Positions 21,953 to 33,466 of a stretch of 64,000 nt of DNA are shown one piece after another. This DNA comes from Vicia villosa (Eukaryota; Streptophyta; Magnoliopsida; Fabales; Fabaceae). Numbering within the stretch: position 1 is the first letter of the stretch; every line of letters starts with the position of its first letter. The notes under the pieces were generated by a model. It had not been told where the DNA came from and did no database searches. It saw only the letters and a list, made by a program, of their open reading frames with translations. The stretch covers positions 73,071,553-73,135,552 of the forward strand of contig NC_081185.1 of assembly GCF_029867415.1 (NCBI RefSeq), in the 5' to 3' direction. The translations under genes were made by a program, and so were the position numbers.

Positions 21953-22442
21953 AAGAGGTTTCACCGGGAATAATTCCTCTTTGGGTGGATGTGTCCTATT
22001 TTTTTGGATTCTAAGGTTTTTGCCAAGATGTTTCACCGGGAATAATTCATCTTGGGGGTTTGAACTACAGATCTCTAATTAGGAAAAAGCCTTCACCGGG
22101 AAGACATTCTCAATCCTAGGCCATATTCCTATAATATATATATAGTTTAACTGTCCTAAGGTTTATACTCAAACGTAGTTCTAAACTAATATACATGCAC
22201 AGTTTATATCTGACAGTAATTTAAATAAAGACTGTAAATTGAAAGCTTGTAAAACCTAACCTGGATGGAGTGGAGGCCTTTGAAGAAGTATATACAGAGC
22301 CTCAACAGTATTTGGTGGATAACAGTTGAATATATATATATGATAAATAGTTAATGGTTTTTGAAAACAGAAGAGGTGAAGATGGACAAAGGTCACATAG
22401 GTATCTGAAGAGTTTCACCGGGAATAATGCCCTTCAAATACC
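21953..22442. repeat. TTCACCGGGAA stem-loop family, four copies here and one in the leader
   Basis: Copies at 21953-21981 (AAGAGG/CCTCTT) and 22023-22055 (CCAAGATG/CATCTTGG) enclose the identical 17-nt loop TTTCACCGGGAATAATT. A copy at 22400-22442 pairs GGTAT/ATACC and GAAG/CTTC around nearly the same loop. One at 22091-22103 has the minimal CTTC-ACCGG-GAAG form, and a fifth is in the leader at 19372-19398. Confidence 0.85.
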
Positions 22443-23024
22443 AGAAGAATGTTTTGAAAACAGAAAGAAGATTTTGAAAATACGGTTTTGAAAACAAGCT
22501 TAGAAGAGAAGGTGTTTGGGACTTACACTCTATTAGAGGCCCAGTACTTTACAGTACTGGTTAAAAAAGCAATTTGAAAATGTTTTGAAATGATATAAGG
22601 TTTTGTTGTTTGAAAACCTTAATCATCCGTTTAATCGGAGACTGATAACAACTTTGAAAATTGACAAAAAGTCAACTTATTTAAGGTAAAGAATAAAGAT
22701 CTATGCCTAATTAAGACCCTAACAATTAGGGTTTTATCATAAGCTTATTCACAAAATAAATAGGTTAAAATAAAATGACAATATATATTTAAAGTATTTA
22801 AGAAAACACTTAAAAACATACTATTTTAAACCTAATTAAAATACATGAAATAAATAATATTTTTTATGATTTTTTTTTATTATTCACAAAATAGATATAT
22901 TAAATGACAAGTGTGTGAAAAATGAAGTGAAAATAAATTAATTTGATAGGTTAAATAATTGGTTGAAGTTGTGAAGAAATCAGATGGAAAAAAGTGGTAA
23001 AAAATAGGGTTTTGTCACCAACCA

Positions 23025-23077
23025 GGTTTGAACCCACGCCTTTTATGTTACCAGCCCAAAACAACACCACTGAGCCA
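23025..23077 (-). other. tRNA-like segment in the Ogre LTR (copy 1)
   Basis: On the minus strand an A-box-like TGGCTCAGTGG (23077-23067) is followed about 32 nt later by a B-box-like GGTTCAAACC (23034-23025). Spacing and order match an internal RNA polymerase III promoter. I cannot fold a full cloverleaf, so I do not call a tRNA gene. Confidence 0.55.
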
Positions 23078-23181
23078 ACGCGCGCTTAGTGACAAAAGTA
23101 TGGTTCCATTGCAAATCATACATTACTCAAGTGCATAGAAGCAATAAAAGAGAAATAAAATCAAAAGGTCTGTGGCGAGGG

Positions 23182-23241
23182 GGATTCGAACCCCAGACCT
23201 TGGGCACGCGCAACACACAAACACTCTTTACCACTGGGCTA
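23182..23241 (-). other. tRNA-like segment in the Ogre LTR (copy 2)
   Basis: The minus strand has TAGCCCAGTGG (A box, 23241-23231) and GGTTCGAATCC (B box, 23192-23182), both fitting the tRNA consensus, in the same orientation as copy 1 and the LTR. The T-arm-like hairpin GGGGTTCGAATCCCC is perfect. The rest does not make a convincing mature tRNA. Confidence 0.6.
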
Positions 23242-23649
23242 TCACGTTTTAGTCGTTTATAAGACAACTATCACTCAAAATAAAATAAACTCTTTCCTGA
23301 ATTTGAATTTTTGCGCGCCACCACCATTGTCATCTTCAACCTCTAGCTTTGAATTTTTGAAAATCTCAACTCTCTCAACTCTCAACCATTTGCAACGATG
23401 TAAAGACCAAACTTGCTCTAAATTCACTCACGATTCTAAATATGTAACTAACATATATTTATATTAACTACATCTAACTAATTTACCAGAAATCGTGAAG
23501 AACCCTAAAATTTAAAAATCAAATTAAATGGCTATACTGAAAGATAAATGAATGATGATAGAGGGTTTTCAATCCTCTGATGATGCTGAACAAGATAGAA
23601 TCGAGCTATATCATAAAGAGTGCTTAAATTAAAGAGGTGGAGTTCAGAA

Positions 23650-23655
23650 ACTTAC
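23650..23655 (-). promoter_or_regulatory. Candidate 5' splice site in the Ogre LTR leader
   Basis: The minus strand reads CAGAGGTAAGTTTC, a near-perfect plant donor site, about 540 nt downstream of the TATA-like box. Similar donors occur in two related LTRs of this window. Confidence 0.45.
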
Positions 23656-24190
23656 CTCTGAAAATGGAGGTCGTGAGGATGATAGAGAGCAACTGGGCTT
23701 GTATGAATGATCCCAAAAGCTTCCTTGGGACTCAGTGATGCTAACTGAATGCTTGTTGTAACCTCAATCCTTCTGAATTGTTCTATGGACCTCCCTCGAT
23801 TTGAGCTTCAAGTGAACATGGAGAGTGATGATTCTTGAGTTACAGATGAGCTGCAGCCATCTGAACAGCTTCACTACCTCCTATGGAACGTGCCTGGATG
23901 CTTGGCTCGATTGGAAACCTTCTGAATTGCACTATGGACCTCCAACTGCAACAGCTTCAAAGTGAGAGCAACAATGGTGTTCCTCCACTTACAGAAATGA
24001 TCCAGGTGCTTGGATCACCTCAAATGACCTCCCTTGAGATGTTAGAATGCTTACTTTCCAAAGATAAGCTCTGGTTTGAAGAAAACGATTCTTCTTGCCA
24101 AAGAACTTTGAAAAACAATAAGCATGAGAAGAGAAAGAGAAAGCAAGGAATATGGTTGCTTTGGTGTGTTTTCTGAATGAGAAAGAGGCC

Positions 24191-24200
24191 TTTATTTATA
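24191..24200 (-). promoter_or_regulatory. TATA-like box of the Ogre LTR
   Basis: The minus strand reads CCTATAAATAAAGG, a TATA box followed by a GC-richer segment, about 1.35 kb from the LTR start, so U3 would be about 1.35 kb and the R-U5 part about 4.5 kb. Confidence 0.65.
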
Positions 24201-25552
24201 GGCAAATGATGCTGAGCAATCGGAGATAGTAAGCTTGCTTAATGAAGTCACTTTGGTTTCTTAGCCATGAAGAAATTCAAAGAATATCCCAAGTGCAATG
24301 ATGAGTTCTTTGATACCACTCCCTAGCCATCGGTTTTGCTTGATCTTAGGGGACAAATTTGCTACAGAAATGAGTTCCAATTGGTTGGGAGAAGATTCCT
24401 TTGATGAATCACCAATTTGCCATAAATTCACAAATGTAATCATTACATAATCACATGTTCTTGTTTTTGAGAATATTCTCCAATCCTTATGTAATGATGG
24501 AAATTGATGTATGGCATGCTTGCAGATGTATTAGAGGTCGTGTAGCATCACTTAGTGAAGCAAAATGCACAAAATTGCAAAGTTCCAAATTGTACATGAC
24601 CTATAATTTCACTTCATGAGGCCAACTTTGAACAAGCATAACTCTTAGCTCAAAATGAATTTGGAGAAGGTTGAACACAATTTGGAAAGCCCTAAACATC
24701 TACTTTAAATCATTAGTTTGGAGTTTCTTCAAAATCCTTTGGCAAATTTGTGAAAAATGAGGCTAAAGTTGGAAGAAAACTAGGTTAAAACACTTAGAAA
24801 AATTTCTAAGTGTTTATGACCTAAAACTCCAAAATTTCCAAAACTCTTAAATGATTGATCTTTTGAAAAAAGTTCCTTTGTAAGATGTTGTTTTATTTTG
24901 CAAGATCTACAACTTTCATGTTGGAAGTTTTTTGAGTTGTGTAGGTGAAATTTTGAGTTCTCACCATGCCTTAAAAACCCTAATTCCCGACTTTTTGCTC
25001 CTTGATGAATTTCTTTGAATTTTTTTGGTCAAATGACTTTAATATCCATATATTGATGATATTGATCCTTGAAAGTCATGGTTTGACCAAAAATCAACTA
25101 TCCTGGTGAATTAGGTCAAAAACCCTAATTGTCGACCATATGAAAATAATGACTGTAGACCTTGAATTGAGGTGTGATGTCCAGTGGATCTTGTCATATG
25201 AGTTATTTGAAGATGATTGATGTCTTTGAATGGTCCCCTAGGGCTTTTTAGGGTTTCCCAAAGGTGATCCCTGGTTTTAGTCCTTGATAGGCTCAAAAAC
25301 CCTAGTCTGGTGACCTGAGTAAATCTGTACTCAAATGACTGGGTGTCTAATCAATCATAGGTGAAATAATGAAGCTCTTGAGTCTTATGATTGTATTAGA
25401 GACTAATCCTTCTATTGATTGATCCTTTGCCCGAGTTTTCTTGTCTTTGAACATCCTTGATTGAATGTCAGACTACTCTGGGTACTTACTTTGACTTGAT
25501 GAAAATCCTGAAGATATGTCATCTCAGGGGGGGCAAAAATTAGGGTATGACA

Positions 25553-25595
25553 CCACTCTACATCTTCAGGTTTAAGATAATTGAACAGGGGCAGT
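25553..25595 (+). mobile_element. Internal 3' tail and polypurine tract of a plus-strand Ogre-like element
   Basis: This 43-bp segment between the minus-strand Ogre and the next LTR ends GAACAGGGGCAGT, a purine-rich tract immediately before TGTCATACCCC, as expected at the 3' end of an Ogre internal region. The minus-strand Ogre therefore appears to have inserted just upstream of this element's 3' LTR; the rest would lie beyond the left edge. Confidence 0.6.
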
Positions 25596-26751
25596 TGTCA
25601 TACCCCAAAATTTGCCTATACTATTTCTCCTACTCAAATTCAAATCAATACATAAAGCTCCAAGACACATTCTCCTATACAAAGCTCAGAAACTAGGGTT
25701 TGGTTTACCCAAAGGAAAATCAGTGAATCAATGGCTCCAAGGCATCTCATATGGCTCAATATATCTCACATCATCTCCATGACAAATATCAAGTCTCATC
25801 TCAAAAGATTGGTCACTCAATTGTTCAAAAAGTCAACAGTCGACTAGGTTAACCTAGAAGTCAACTGTGGTCAAAGTCAAAACTTCTAATTTTTTGTCAA
25901 GATCCTCATATTGAAGTATCATTCACCATTTGATCAAGAATTGATCATGGTTCATCAAGGAAAGATCAAAAATCAACAAATCAAAAAGTTTCTAAATTAG
26001 GGTTTTGTATAGGAAAAGTCAACTGAAATTTGACCAGCCATAACTCTCACATGGAACCTCCAAAATTTTCCATCCAAAGCTCATTTTTAAGGAAATTTGA
26101 TTCTCTACAAATTTGTGTCTCACATGCCAAGTCTAAAAATGCACCATTTGAGAGATATGGACTAAAACATTACAGGTCCTTTTCAAAAGTCAACAAAAAG
26201 ACACTTTTTTCAAAAGGATATATAAGGAGCATGGAAAATAATTTTGATATGAGACCAAAGACACTGGTTAGAGGACTCTCTAAGGTTTCTAAAAAGTCCT
26301 AGAACACTTCCATATCACAAAAATTGAGAGAGATAGACCTGGTCAAAGTTGGACTATTTTGGAGGGAAAAATGTGAAAGAATTTGAACATTTTTGCAAAT
26401 GGGTTCAAGTTCTTTTAATCCAATCTTGATCCTCATGTATCCAAGAGCCCAAGATCTTATTGCCACGAAAATATATGGTTTTATTTGATTTATTGTGATT
26501 TTTTATTTGAATTAAAAGGATTTAAAATGACATAAATCAAAAGAAAATCAAATCTTTGGCAAGAGGTGTGATTTGAATCTAATTTCATCATCAAATATAT
26601 CACATAATCAATGCAAATTCGTGGAAAGCAAGATTGGTATAATTAAAGCAAGATTGGCCAATTTTAGAAGCTTTTTAAAATCAAATTTCCCAAATTGCAA
26701 ATCAAAGATTTCTTAAGATTCAAGGCCAAAGATTCACCCTAATCACTCTCC

Positions 26752-26759
26752 TATAAGTA
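26752..26759 (+). promoter_or_regulatory. TATA-like box of the plus-strand Ogre-like LTR
   Basis: CTCCTATAAGTATATT at about 1.15 kb from the LTR start, a position similar to the TATA box of the Ogre LTR. Confidence 0.5.
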
Positions 26760-26970
26760 TATTACAAGTCCAAGGTGCAAGGGTTCACAAATTCTGCAGT
26801 TTGAAAACCTTACCCGAGCTTGCAAGAAACCAAAAAATCTCAAATTCGAATTTGAGATACAAGGCAATTCAACCAATTCCAAGCATTGCTACACGTTCCC
26901 TAAGGATCACTGAAGCTGTTTTGACCATTACACTCAATCAATACTCCCAGAATTGCCTCATATTTAGCAA

Positions 26971-26977
26971 GGTAAGT
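26971..26977 (+). promoter_or_regulatory. Candidate 5' splice site in the LTR leader
   Basis: GCAAGGTAAGTCGCTACCTTT is a strong donor consensus 220 nt downstream of the TATA-like box. The LTR at 55160-63303 has the related CAGGTACGTTGCTATCTTT at its corresponding place. Confidence 0.45.
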
Positions 26978-29079
26978 CGCTACCTTTTTTGTTTCGATTA
27001 CATGAGTTCATGCATCATTCTTGAAAATTGATTGCATATTATTCATCCCCATGGTTTTTGGAATGTTTCTGGATCATCGTTATGTTGTTTGCGTGGATGG
27101 GCAGTGATATGCCATTGTTAGATTATTAGGGTTTGTTTTAAGGGTTTTCAATACAGGTAACCTTTGATCAAATTGAGGCCATAGATGAACTCGCGAGGTC
27201 CAGACGAACTGAATGGTGGCCTCGCGAAATATTTTTTCGTTCGTTTGCTTGTATTCGTATGTGCAGGTTCTGTGGCTACGAAGCATGTCCGTCGGTAAAT
27301 CCAATTTACAGAGCTAAGACGACGGACGGTGCTAGGAGACGATCACGTGGCGTGCCCACACTGGCCAGAAAACGCGCGCTGCATCTCTTTCAAAATTCAG
27401 AGATTACGTGCGTTAAGACGCACGCGCTACCATGTGTCGTCATCATCACAACCATCAGTCTGATCATCTGCTCAATCCAACGCTCCTGAAGCTGCGTACC
27501 TACCATAGACCTTCAGGAGCTTGCCACACAGGATCACAAGCTAAGAATTTTGCAATATTTTTTATTTTTTATTACACAACTCCTTTTTATTTTTATTTAT
27601 ATATATTATACATATACATATATATTTTTGTTATAAATTCTTTTTTTTATATAATACAAAACTATTATATATATTATTTTCTAAAATCTTTTTATATAAT
27701 TAATAATTTATTTATTTTATTTATTAAATTCACATATACTTATTATCTTTCTTTTTATAATTAATATTTATTATTACATTATATCTACTTAATTAAAATT
27801 TTTTAACTATATATTTATTTATTTTCATTTATTTAATTTATATTTAATTACTTATATATATTCAAAATTCATATTTATGTTATTTTAACTCCAAAAAACT
27901 CATAAAATTATTTCTTACACTCGATTTAATTTTCTTGTCCCGATTTAATTAATTAGGTCGCAAGACCAATAATTAATTAAATCAATTTATCATTATATTC
28001 AATTTGAATCTTAATTAGGGTTTACGAGGGATAACCCTACACTAAATATTTCCGTTTTGTATTTCTTTTCAGGGTTGACTCTTCAAATACACTCGGACTA
28101 CGCGCCACGTCAAATACGAAGCTAAGTATTCGATTCTTTTATTTTCAAAGTCTATTTTGCTTCCTTCTGATTCTAGGGTTTACCCTTTATACTTTTTTGA
28201 ACTGTTTATACACTCACCCCCTTCTTTCTTTGCCTTTGCCCTTGCCATTTTTCAGGGTTAACCCTGAGGCTTCCTCCGACCGCCAACCATGTCAGATCAA
28301 ATTCAAAATGCAAAGCTAAGTGCCTTTTATTTATTTATTCTTAATTTCTTTATCTTTTATTTTTTATTAGGGTTAGAAATGTTCGCCTCCGAACCAATAA
28401 TGCACTCACCCCTTTTTTTTTGCCATTTTTCCCACCTTTTCAGGGTTTGTCAATTGCCAAAGCGTCAAGTATCGGTAACCCTAAACCCTAATTATTACTT
28501 GTTTCAAACCTATTTGCTTTATTTTATCCCGCTGGTTTCAATTCCCCTCTCCTCCGCTGGTTGCAATTTCCCTTCCCCCATTATTACTGATTATATTAAT
28601 TGTTGTGGTTAGTAATTCTAGGGAGTGCAACTTGTTAACCGAACTAGATCACTAATTACAAGATAAGTATTTGAATATGATCACGTGATTGGTGCACACA
28701 CGCACACTTTTGGGTAAACCTCTCTGTTGCCTATTGCCTTGTTGCCTGTTGCCTTGTGTTTTTTGCATAATAGCCAGTCCCTCAAATATGAGGATACCTC
28801 AACCATGTTGCCTCGATTAAGATCATGGTCCCTAATGATGCTGCCTTCGATACACATGATCTCGACCCTCGAAAGTTGCCTTCGAAAAGGCTGAGGTATC
28901 CTCTGGTTGCCTAAACGAAAGGCTATTATGGTTCTTCCCTCGGACTACTTGCCTCTCTATGGCATGGGACAGTCTTATGGCGAACGAACTCTCGATGACC
29001 CTTCTACCTCCAAATGAAAGGCTTCCTGCCCACTTATGGCAAGGATAGACCATTTCACCCTGAAAGGCTAAAAGGACTC

Positions 29080-30223
29080 TGTTAGAACAAGATTTGTTCT
29101 GATCAATATTCTTAGTTTTGATGATAACAAGGATATGAACTTTGTGTAAGATAATGTGGTACTCTAATACACTGCAATTTCCCTTTCAAGAAATATATAA
29201 AGAGTATGCACAAATCAGCGCTCAGAAGCTTTAACTCAGAAGGTTCAGCATGCAACATCAAAACATGGTCTGGCGAGACATCAGAAGATGGTCAAAGCAG
29301 AATCAGAACATGGGTCTATGGAAGCATCAGAAGAACTTGAGTTCAGAAGCAGAAGCACTAAAGTCCTCATGGTATCACGCTTAGAAGCACTTCAAGGTCA
29401 GAAGACAAGAAGATGCTCTGCACCAAGCTATTTGACTCTGATGATATTCAAACGTTGTATACACAAACATCAGATCAAAAGCAAGTACAAGATGGCAGGC
29501 TACGCTGACTGACAAAAGGAACGTTAAGAGCTATTAAAGGCAACGTCAGTAGACACAGCGTAAACAAGGCTCAAGGTAGTTGACAAAAGAGTGAAACATT
29601 AAATGCAATGCTGTACGGAATACGCAAAGCATTAAATGCTCCCAACGGTCATCTTCTCAAGTGCCTATAAGTATGAAGTTCTGATGAGAAGCAAGGTTAA
29701 CAACGCTGGTGATACAAACTTGCTGAAACGTTGTTCAAATCAAAGCTCACAAACTTCATCTTCATCAAAGCTCACTACATTGCTGTTGTAATATATTAGT
29801 GAGATTAAGCTTAAACTTTAAGAGAAATATCACTGTTGTGATTATAGCTTTTCAGAAGCATTGTAATACTCTTAGAATTGATTACATTAATTTGTAAGTA
29901 ACTAGAGTGATCAGGTTTGATCAGGATACTCTAGGAAGTCTTAGCTTGTGTCTAAGCAGTTGTAACTAGAGTGATCACGTGGTGGTCAGGATACTCTAGA
30001 AGACTTAGTCGTGGGCTAAATGGAAAACCATTGTAATCTGTTGAGATTAGTGGATTAAATCCTCAGGTGAGGTAAATCACTCCAAGGGGGTGGACTGGAG
30101 TAGTTTAGTTAACAACGAACCAGGATAAAAATAACTGTGCAAATTGTTTTTATCGTTCAATTTTTTAGACTACACTTATTCAAACCCCCCCCCCCCCCTT
30201 TCTAAGTGTTTTTCTATCCTTCA
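29080..30223 (+). mobile_element. Ty1-copia-like solo LTR (Maximus/SIRE type), 1144 bp
   Basis: Begins TGTTAGAACAAGATTTG and ends TTCTATCCTTCA. Flanks are GACTC (29075-29079) and TACTC (30224-30228), a 5-bp duplication with one mismatch. A run of 14 C lies at about 30186-30199. The start and the phrase TTTTGATGATAACA resemble Maximus/SIRE LTRs of legumes; the lineage is a judgement from memory. No internal domain is present, so it is a solo LTR. Confidence 0.75.
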
Positions 30224-31513
30224 TACTCCTTTTTCAAACTATAAGGTAATTTCCCTTAATTGCTTTGCCTTGCTCTAAACTTATTTTTCATATTCTTTCT
30301 CATAAATCTTCAAAAGGGCTACGCTCATTTACGAGCTAAAGTCCCTATTATTTTTCTTCTACATTTCTGAAAACAAAGAGCAAAGCAATTAAGAGCCCAT
30401 GGAAAACCATGGATGCAAAGGATGCTTTACACCTTCCCTTTTCATAATTACCCCCGAACTCAAAATTTCTTTAAAAGGTTTTTCTCTGTTCTTTTAGCCT
30501 TTCTAATATTGGGATAAAATAAAAGTCGGTGGCAACTCTTGCTATCCGCACATTTCGATAAAGTCAGTTCACCGAGTTACACAAGGTATTTTGAATTACC
30601 TTATTGCAGTGATGAAAATCCGTAGTTTTGGTTTGATGTGTTTTAAAGTTTGGTGTACAACCCTGATTTTTAATATGCACTATTAATCGCAATGATCAAT
30701 AGGTTTGATCATCATAATTAATAGATTAGTAAAGTATTGCTAACAATTCTAATTGATAGATTCGATTATCACTAATAGCAAATAAGTGTATTTTAAATAA
30801 ATTAATTGTTTTGGAAATTGATTATCGTTAGTTTTCGCAATCAATAGATTAGATTAAAACCACTAACGAATTAAAGGAGATTGCTAATCATCATAACCAA
30901 TAGAATGGTTAAAACCTTTTAGCAAAATAAGTGTATTTTAAATAAATGATTTGAACTTAATTAATTAAACAATTGATTATTACCCACTGTGATCAATTAA
31001 TTTAATCGAAGCGAATAAAATTCTAAGATTGTTTGGCTAAAACCTAAGTTGCTTAGAATACCCTTATCCTAATACTTTGGCCAATGGCCAGTGGGATTGA
31101 GCAAACCCTAATACCTTGATCACATACTCCTAGGGTTTTTTATGATCCTTACCATTAAAGTTGATTAAATTAATTAAATCGAATAATCGGGAAATAATCC
31201 TAACCCCTAATTATTAGCCTAATCCTAATTTTATTATCCTAACCCTAATTGAATAAATTAATTAAATTAGACCTAATTTACTAATATTTAATCTAAATAT
31301 TTAAACAATAAAATAAATAATATAGAAAACTGGGCAGAATCCTGTATTGTTGGCCTTTGAAGGTCTATGGTACACCTTCATCTTCCCATGCATTGGATCT
31401 GAACGTTGGCATGATCCTGTGTTGCTGAATTGAAGGCGCATGGCAAGCTTTATGAGTGAGGCGCATGGGATCTGTAGCTGCTGTTTGTTGAAAAAAAATA
31501 ACAACAGGGCCAG

Positions 31514-31570
31514 GGATCGAACCCTGGACCCTTAGGTGAAACATTAGCGTACTTGCCATTCCCACCAAAC
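31514..31570 (-). other. tRNA-like segment in a second LTR
   Basis: On the minus strand GGGTTCGATCCCTGG (31526-31512) fits a B box/T arm, and an A-box-like TTTGGTGGGAATGGCAAG lies about 30-45 nt upstream. The A box is weaker than those in the Ogre LTR and resembles the D-arm region of Ser/Leu tRNAs only loosely. Confidence 0.4.
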
Positions 31571-32268
31571 GCTTCAATTGTTAAACGAATGCAAACAAAA
31601 CATATTATATGAAAATACGTTAATTAAAGGAAAAAAGGGCGCGCGATTTTGAATGGACGAGTGGTTGATTGACACGCCATCGTCTTCCTCATTTTTTTCT
31701 GAAAAAACACAAAGTCCTATACCCACGGTTTTCTGTTGTTTCCATAGCCCTGCAAACATGGAAAATCTCCTACACACAATAGAAATTAGTTATATAGCCA
31801 TGGATGAGTTCCTACCGTCATCCTGAGTTCGAATATGGCCCTTTCGTTGGCCAATTTCTCCTGTAAATAAAAACCCTAATACGAAGCTTGCAAACCCTAA
31901 TAATGGTGATCCTTCATACGTACGCTTGAACAACAATTAAACCAAACAAAAACATTCACAACATCAAGGAGAACATGAATATGCAATCGATTTGTACGTA
32001 GGATGCAAAAAATATAGCATTCGAATTCAAAATCAAAGAGAACAGACCGTGATTTCTGGGCACGCGTTCTTGGTGATTCAAGACCTGGTAGTGATTGGAA
32101 TAGCTTCAGGAGATCCTTAGGAACGTATTTGAATCCTTAAAATGCCTTGAATTGAGCCCTATCTCCAAAACCGATTCCACACTTTCCTTGAGTTTTTAAG
32201 CTTCGTATGAATGTTTCTGGGCTGCAAAACCTTGTCCAAAATCCCCCTTCTGCATTGGCACGAGTTCT

Positions 32269-32280
32269 CTATATATATTT
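32269..32280 (-). promoter_or_regulatory. TATA-like box of the minus-strand Ogre-like LTR
   Basis: The minus strand reads AAATATATATAGAGAAC at about 1.2 kb from the LTR start, comparable with the other LTRs of this group. Confidence 0.45.
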
Positions 32281-33466
32281 GATGGAATTAGGTTAGCAAT
32301 CTTTGGAAAAATCTCTTTGAATCCTTGATTGAAGTTTGAAAAGATTTGATTCCAAATCTTTCTAAAATTGGTCCTTCTAATTCCAATCTCATGCCAATAA
32401 TGCCTTATACGAATTTTACATCCAATGTGTGCCATTTGATGAGTGATTCCGATTGGATCCCAAATCATAATCAAATCCTTTTATATTTTTTCCTCCAGTT
32501 ATTTGATTAAAATCATATTTTAATGAATACAAAATTTAATAAAATATAAAATAAAATAAATTAATCATGGGACTGGACTTAGAGATCCTTGATGGCTTTA
32601 GGAAAAAAATTGGATCATAAAAAGTCAAGCCCATTTGTAAAAGTATCCCTTTTGAACCACTTTTGTTTCACATTTTGCCTTCAAAATTTCCCAACTTTGA
32701 CAAGGCATATCTCCCTCAATTTTTAAGATATGGAAGAGTTCTAGGACTTTTTGGAAACCTCAGGATGTCTTCTACAATCCACTTTTGATCATATTTTTCA
32801 TTTGGGGATTTTATCTTGATGATATGCCCTTTGACAAAAAACTGCTTTTGGTTGACTTTTGAAAGGGACCTATAATCTTTTGTTCCATATCTCTTAAATG
32901 AGACATTTCTGGCCTTGGCTTGTGAGAGACAAAGTTGTAGAGAATTAAATTTCCTTCAAAATATGCTTTGATTGGGAATTTTTTGATACTCCATGTGATA
33001 GTTAAGACCAATCAAAGTTGAGTTGACTTTCTCCTATAAAAACCCTAATTTGAACCTTTTGAATTTGTTCATTTCTGAGTTTTTATTAATGAATCATGAT
33101 CAACCCTTGATCAAATGATGTATATAACCTTAAATACTTGATGTTGACAAAAATTCTTGAAGTTTGACTGTATTTTGACTATGGTTGACTTTTAGGTCAA
33201 ACTAGTCGACTGTGGATCCTCTGAATCATTGACTGAACAATCTTGTGATCCAAAGCTTGAAAATTTTCCTGGAGATGCTCTGAGACATATGAGATACCTT
33301 GAGGTCCATTTTAGCCCTTAGAGATTCAAACTCCTTTGATAAGATGCAAACCCTAGTCTTGGAGATCCTGGATTAGGAGGAGCTTTGTCTGATAGAACCC
33401 TGAGTGCTCTTGGGTAATTGAAGAACCTTTGATTGAATATAAGAGAGCAAATTTTGGGGTATGAAG

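Larger units (their letters stand above)
9479..25552 (-). mobile_element. Ogre (Tat lineage) Ty3-gypsy retrotransposon, 3' part displaced by the Athila insertion
   Basis: Order on the minus strand is 5' LTR (25552-19675), PBS, leader, ORF1, gag-protease, putative intron, RT/RNase H/second RNase H, then integrase broken at 9478. An ORF before gag, a second (archaeal-type) RNase H domain, an intron between protease and RT, a tRNA-Arg-type PBS and LTRs of more than 5 kb are the recognised hallmarks of Ogre. Several nonsense codons and one frameshift make this copy non-autonomous. The right target-site flank is CCACT (25553-25557); the partner is outside the window. Confidence 0.93.
19675..25552 (-). 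mobile_element. Ogre 5' LTR (5878 bp)
   Basis: Minus strand: starts TGTCATACCCTAATTTTTGC at 25552 and ends CCACCACA at 19675. A TATA-like box is at 24191-24200 and a strong 5' splice-site consensus at 23650-23655. The region downstream of the TATA box in element sense holds three families of repeated small stem-loops (20215-22442) and two tRNA-like A-box/B-box pairs (23025-23241). There is no long open frame. The other LTR of this element is outside the window, so age cannot be estimated here. Confidence 0.92.
25596..30590 (+). mobile_element. Ogre-like LTR, plus strand, with a nested solo LTR
   Basis: Starts TGTCATACCCCAAAATTTGCC. It has a TATA-like box at 26752-26759, a splice-donor consensus at 26971-26977, an AT-rich block at 27550-27900, and near the end the AAGTCGGTGGCAACTCT segment typical of the U5 end in this group. 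The exact 3' terminus near 30590 is uncertain because no clean terminal CA plus PBS follows. An 1144-bp copia-like LTR interrupts it. No gene is seen; plus-strand frames such as 28289-28612 lack protein features. Confidence 0.75.
30591..33466 (-). mobile_element. Ogre-like LTR, minus strand, truncated
   Basis: At its start (minus strand, near 33466) it reads TTCATACCCCAAAATTTGC, a mutated version of the TGTCATACCCC start. It is similar to the plus-strand LTR at 25596: both have the phrases about GTCGACT, AACTCTCACATGG-like and TATGGTA. It has a TATA-like box near 32270 and a tRNA-like motif at 31514-31570. The left part (30600-31340) is AT-rich with ATTAATTAAAT repeats. The junction with the neighbouring LTR at about 30590 is not resolved. 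Confidence 0.6.

Noticed and set aside
23182..23241. A genuine tRNA gene
   Set aside because: A and B boxes are good, but I cannot form an acceptor stem and anticodon arm; kept as a tRNA-like motif only.
30592..30611. AAGGTA...TACCTT imperfect palindrome at the LTR-LTR junction
   Set aside because: Short and isolated; expected by chance in AT-rich DNA.
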